From positions 1 through 64,000 of the forward strand of contig NZ_JAGGKA010000003.1 of assembly GCF_017873215.1 (NCBI RefSeq): a DNA stretch of 64,000 bases. The letters are read 5' to 3'. This DNA is from Clostridium tetanomorphum (GTDB lineage: Bacteria > Bacillota > Clostridia > Clostridiales > Clostridiaceae). A model generated the notes under the pieces. That model saw only the letters and a list, made by a program, of their open reading frames with translations. It made no database searches and was not told the DNA's origin. Numbering within the stretch: the first letter of the stretch is position 1; each line of letters starts with the position of its first letter. The position numbers were made by a program, and so were the translations under genes. Below, in pieces: positions 61,603 through 64,000 of this stretch.

Positions 61603-63294
61603 ATGGATTATAAAAAGATTGTAGCGGAAAGAATAGGTGCAAAGGTAGATCTGCCTATAGAAACAATAGAACAGTTAATAGAAATACCACCAAGACCAGA
61701 GATGGGAGATTTTGCATTTCCATGTTTCCAATTAGCTAAAACTTTAAGGAAGGCTCCTAATATGATAGCTAGCGAACTTAAAGAAAATATAGATAAAGAA
61801 GGCTTTGAAAAAATAGAAGATTTAGGACCTTATTTAAACTTTTTTGTAGACAAAGCTATATTTACTAAAGATACTATAGAAAAAGTTCTTAATGAAGGTA
61901 ATAACTATGGTAAATCACAAATAGGAAAGGATATAAATATTGCATTAGAGTACTCTTCACCTAATATAGCAAAACCTTTTCATGTTGGACATTTATTTAG
62001 TACATCTATAGGAAATTCTTTATATAGAATATTATCTTCACAAGGATATAATTGCACAAGAATAAACCATTTAGGTGACTGGGGAACTCAGTTTGGTAAA
62101 CTTATTTCAGCCTATGAAAGATGGGTAGATGAAGAAGCTTTAGAAAAAGAACCAATAAAAGAATTGTTAAGAATATATGTAAAATTCCATGATGAAGCAG
62201 AAAAGGATCCATCATTAGAAGAAGAAGGTAGAATGCATTTTAAAAGGTTAGAAGAAGGTGCAGAAGAGGAAGTTAAGCTTTGGAAGAGATTTAGAGACTT
62301 AAGCTTAAAGGAATTCGAAAAAGTATATCAAATGTTGAATGTACAGTTTGATTCCTATGCAGGAGAAAGTTTTTATGGAGATAAAATGGATGCTGTAGTA
62401 GAGGAAATAGAAAATAAGGGATTAATTACAGAGAGCAACGGAGCAAAAGTTGTAATGCTTGAAGAATATAATATGCCGCCATGTATTATAAAAAAATCTG
62501 ATGGAGCTACTATATATGCTACTCGTGATTTAGCAGCAGCTATTTATAGAAAGAACACATATAATTTTTATAAGAGTATATATGTAGTAGGACTAGAACA
62601 ATCCCTTCACTTTAAACAGGTATTTACTACATTAAAGCTTATGGGACATGAATGGGCAGATCATTGTAAGCATGTAGGGTTTGGATTAGTAAGATTTGCA
62701 GATAGAAAGCTATCAACAAGAAAGGGAGAAGTAATATTTTTAGAAGATTTATTAAATGAATCTATTGAGAAAACAATTGAGGTAATAAATGAAAAGAATC
62801 CAGACTTAGAAAATAAAGAAGAAGTCGCTAAAAAGATAGGTATAGGAGCAGTAATATTTACTTATCTAAAAAACAACAGGGAAAGAGATATAGTATTTAA
62901 CTGGAATGAAATGTTAAGTTTTGATGGAGAAACAGGACCATATGTACAATATAGCTATGCGAGAGGAAAAAGTGTATTAAGAAAATTAGGTAGTGCATCA
63001 GGAGAAATAGATTACAGTAAATTAAATTCAAAGGAAGAATTTGAATTGATAAAGATTTTAGAAGGATTTAATAATTCTATATTACACGCTATAGATAAAT
63101 TAGAACCTTCAATAGTTACCAGATATGTAATAGATGTAGCTAAAAACTTTAATAAGTTCTATAATCAATATAGTATAATTAATGCAGAAGATGAAGAAAT
63201 AAAGAAAGCAAGATTAAAGCTTGTAGAAGCTACTTGTCAAGTAATAAAGAATGGATTAAATTTATTAGGCATAGAAGTAGTAGAGAAAATGTAA
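61603..63294 (+). CDS. argS: Arginyl-tRNA synthetase
   Basis: This 563-residue class I synthetase has an N-terminal additional domain (1-110), the HIGH-type motif [10 protein letters not shown] (about 125-134), a KMSKS-like LSTRKGE (about 370) and an all-helical anticodon-binding domain (about 445-563). It charges tRNA-Arg. The length matches bacterial ArgRS. A good GGAGG site precedes the ATG, and T-box control is visible upstream. Confidence 0.97.
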   Translation: MDYKKIVAERIGAKVDLPIETIEQLIEIPPRPEMGDFAFPCFQLAKTLRKAPNMIASELKENIDKEGFEKIEDLGPYLNFFVDKAIFTKDTIEKVLNEGNNYGKSQIGKDINIALEYSSPNIAKPFHVGHLFSTSIGNSLYRILSSQGYNCTRINHLGDWGTQFGKLISAYERWVDEEALEKEPIKELLRIYVKFHDEAEKDPSLEEEGRMHFKRLEEGAEEEVKLWKRFRDLSLKEFEKVYQMLNVQFDSYAGESFYGDKMDAVVEEIENKGLITESNGAKVVMLEEYNMPPCIIKKSDGATIYATRDLAAAIYRKNTYNFYKSIYVVGLEQSLHFKQVFTTLKLMGHEWADHCKHVGFGLVRFADRKLSTRKGEVIFLEDLLNESIEKTIEVINEKNPDLENKEEVAKKIGIGAVIFTYLKNNRERDIVFNWNEMLSFDGETGPYVQYSYARGKSVLRKLGSASGEIDYSKLNSKEEFELIKILEGFNNSILHAIDKLEPSIVTRYVIDVAKNFNKFYNQYSIINAEDEEIKKARLKLVEATCQVIKNGLNLLGIEVVEKM

Positions 63295-63305
63295 ATTTTA
63301 ATTTG

Positions 63306-63338
63306 TGCAGAATAGAGTACTTTCTATTCTGCATTTTA
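63306..63338 (+). terminator. Terminator after argS
   Basis: Arms tgcagaataga (63306-63316) and tctattctgca (63323-63333) are perfect complements with a following T run. Confidence 0.88.
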
Positions 63339-63439
63339 CTATAAAAATTAATTAAATAGCTAATACTTAGTATTTAATTAGTCAATATATTGTTGTATAA
63401 TTATATTCGTTCTTACAGTATAGGGGTTGGAGGATAGAA

Positions 63440-64000
63440 ATGATAATTAGAGAAAATATACAGCAAGTATCCATAGAGTATGAAATTTTTCATAAATATA
63501 AAATGGATACATTAGCTTATTTTGATATAGAAACTACAGGATTTGATAAAGAGGAAAACAATATAATATTAATTTCTCTAGGATGGTATTTAGATAATGA
63601 AAGATTTTCAGTAAAACAATATTATGCTGAAGATTTAACAGATGAAAAATTTATATTAGAAGTTTTTGGACGAGATATAGAGAAATTTTCAATTTGGTGT
63701 TCATATAATGGTATAGCTTTTGATGAACCTTTTATAAAACATAGGTTGCAAAGATATGAATTGACGTTTAATATGCCTAATGAACATGTAGATTTATATA
63801 GATTAATAAGACCTTATTATAAACAATTAGGTATGAATAGATGTAATTTAAAAACTGTAGAGAAATTTGTTGGTATAGAAAGAGAGGATACTATTGATGG
63901 AGGAGTAAGTGTAGAACTTTATAATAGATATCTTCAAACTTTAAATGAAGATTTAAGGGAAAAAATTATGCTTCATAATTATGAAGATGTATTAAACCTT
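63440..64000 (+). CDS. YprB-like RNase H-fold exonuclease, 5' part
   Basis: The first 187 codons of a frame that continues past the window end. The DEDD exonuclease pattern is visible: YFDIETTGFD (about 28-37), SYNGIAFDEPFI (about 92-103) and HNYEDVLNL (about 179-187). This fits the RNase_H_2 (PF13482) family, which includes YprB and the exonuclease part of DNA polymerase-like enzymes. In Bacillus yprB sits beside the helicase gene yprA. TTGGAGG precedes the ATG. The C-terminus is not seen. Confidence 0.85.
   Translation, partial: MIIRENIQQVSIEYEIFHKYKMDTLAYFDIETTGFDKEENNIILISLGWYLDNERFSVKQYYAEDLTDEKFILEVFGRDIEKFSIWCSYNGIAFDEPFIKHRLQRYELTFNMPNEHVDLYRLIRPYYKQLGMNRCNLKTVEKFVGIEREDTIDGGVSVELYNRYLQTLNEDLREKIMLHNYEDVLNL

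Overview
The window is very AT-rich with tight Shine-Dalgarno sites and anaerobic, low-GC Gram-positive content: pyruvate formate-lyase with its activase, lysine 2,3-aminomutase, T-box and glycine riboswitch leaders, LrgAB and BusR-like c-di-AMP regulation. It reads as a chromosomal segment of a Clostridium sensu stricto, probably near C. botulinum/sporogenes/tetani. That placement is inference from gene content. No rRNA, tRNA, CRISPR array, prophage or intact insertion sequence was seen.

Layout. 0-9.6 kb: small membrane protein, aldehyde dehydrogenase, ribosomal L25/Ctc, P1 peptidase, ECF S-component, SGNH esterase, a decayed chemoreceptor, a secreted M1 peptidase and an Fe/Mn SOD-like protein. 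9.6-20 kb: a GntR(YtrA)-ABC operon behind a large operator, an AIM24 protein, an S41 peptidase and a secreted transglutaminase that share a C- or N-terminal Ig-like module, a DegV-PadR pair behind three phased palindromes, and homoserine dehydrogenase. 20-30 kb: a chemoreceptor with an apparent ATT start, kamA with a NodB-like protein, an AlaDH/PNT dehydrogenase, a BusR-like regulator, PAP2, a DMT transporter and a helicase-LexA fusion. 30-38 kb: a DMT transporter behind two complete glycine riboswitches in series, pflBA under a Fur-box-like site, hutG and a secreted lipase.

38-47 kb looks like one local regulon. An NlpC/P60 hydrolase, an orphan sensor kinase, an HMA-SafE-cupredoxin membrane protein, a Met-rich secreted peptide (probably with a downstream membrane spermidine-synthase-like gene) and an M23 peptidase are each preceded by the same promoter architecture, TTCATA-N5-TTCATA-N9-TATAAT, with only small deviations. 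Two of the products look like copper-handling proteins and two are peptidoglycan hydrolases, so a two-component envelope or copper response is a reasonable hypothesis.

47-48.3 kb holds a strongly promoted, highly structured non-coding RNA candidate and a methyltransferase. 48.4-56.5 kb is an accessory island: an AraC regulator, a siderophore/heme-type ABC importer whose two permease genes are broken, and three nitrogenase-like genes (NifH-, NifD- and NifK-like). Cysteine inspection suggests a [4Fe-4S] enzyme of the NifEN/DPOR kind rather than a nitrogenase. This is the best candidate for an undescribed system in the window. 56.6-64 kb returns to core genes: DUF255 thioredoxin-fold protein, lrgAB, an MFS exporter, T-box-controlled argS and the start of a YprB-like exonuclease.
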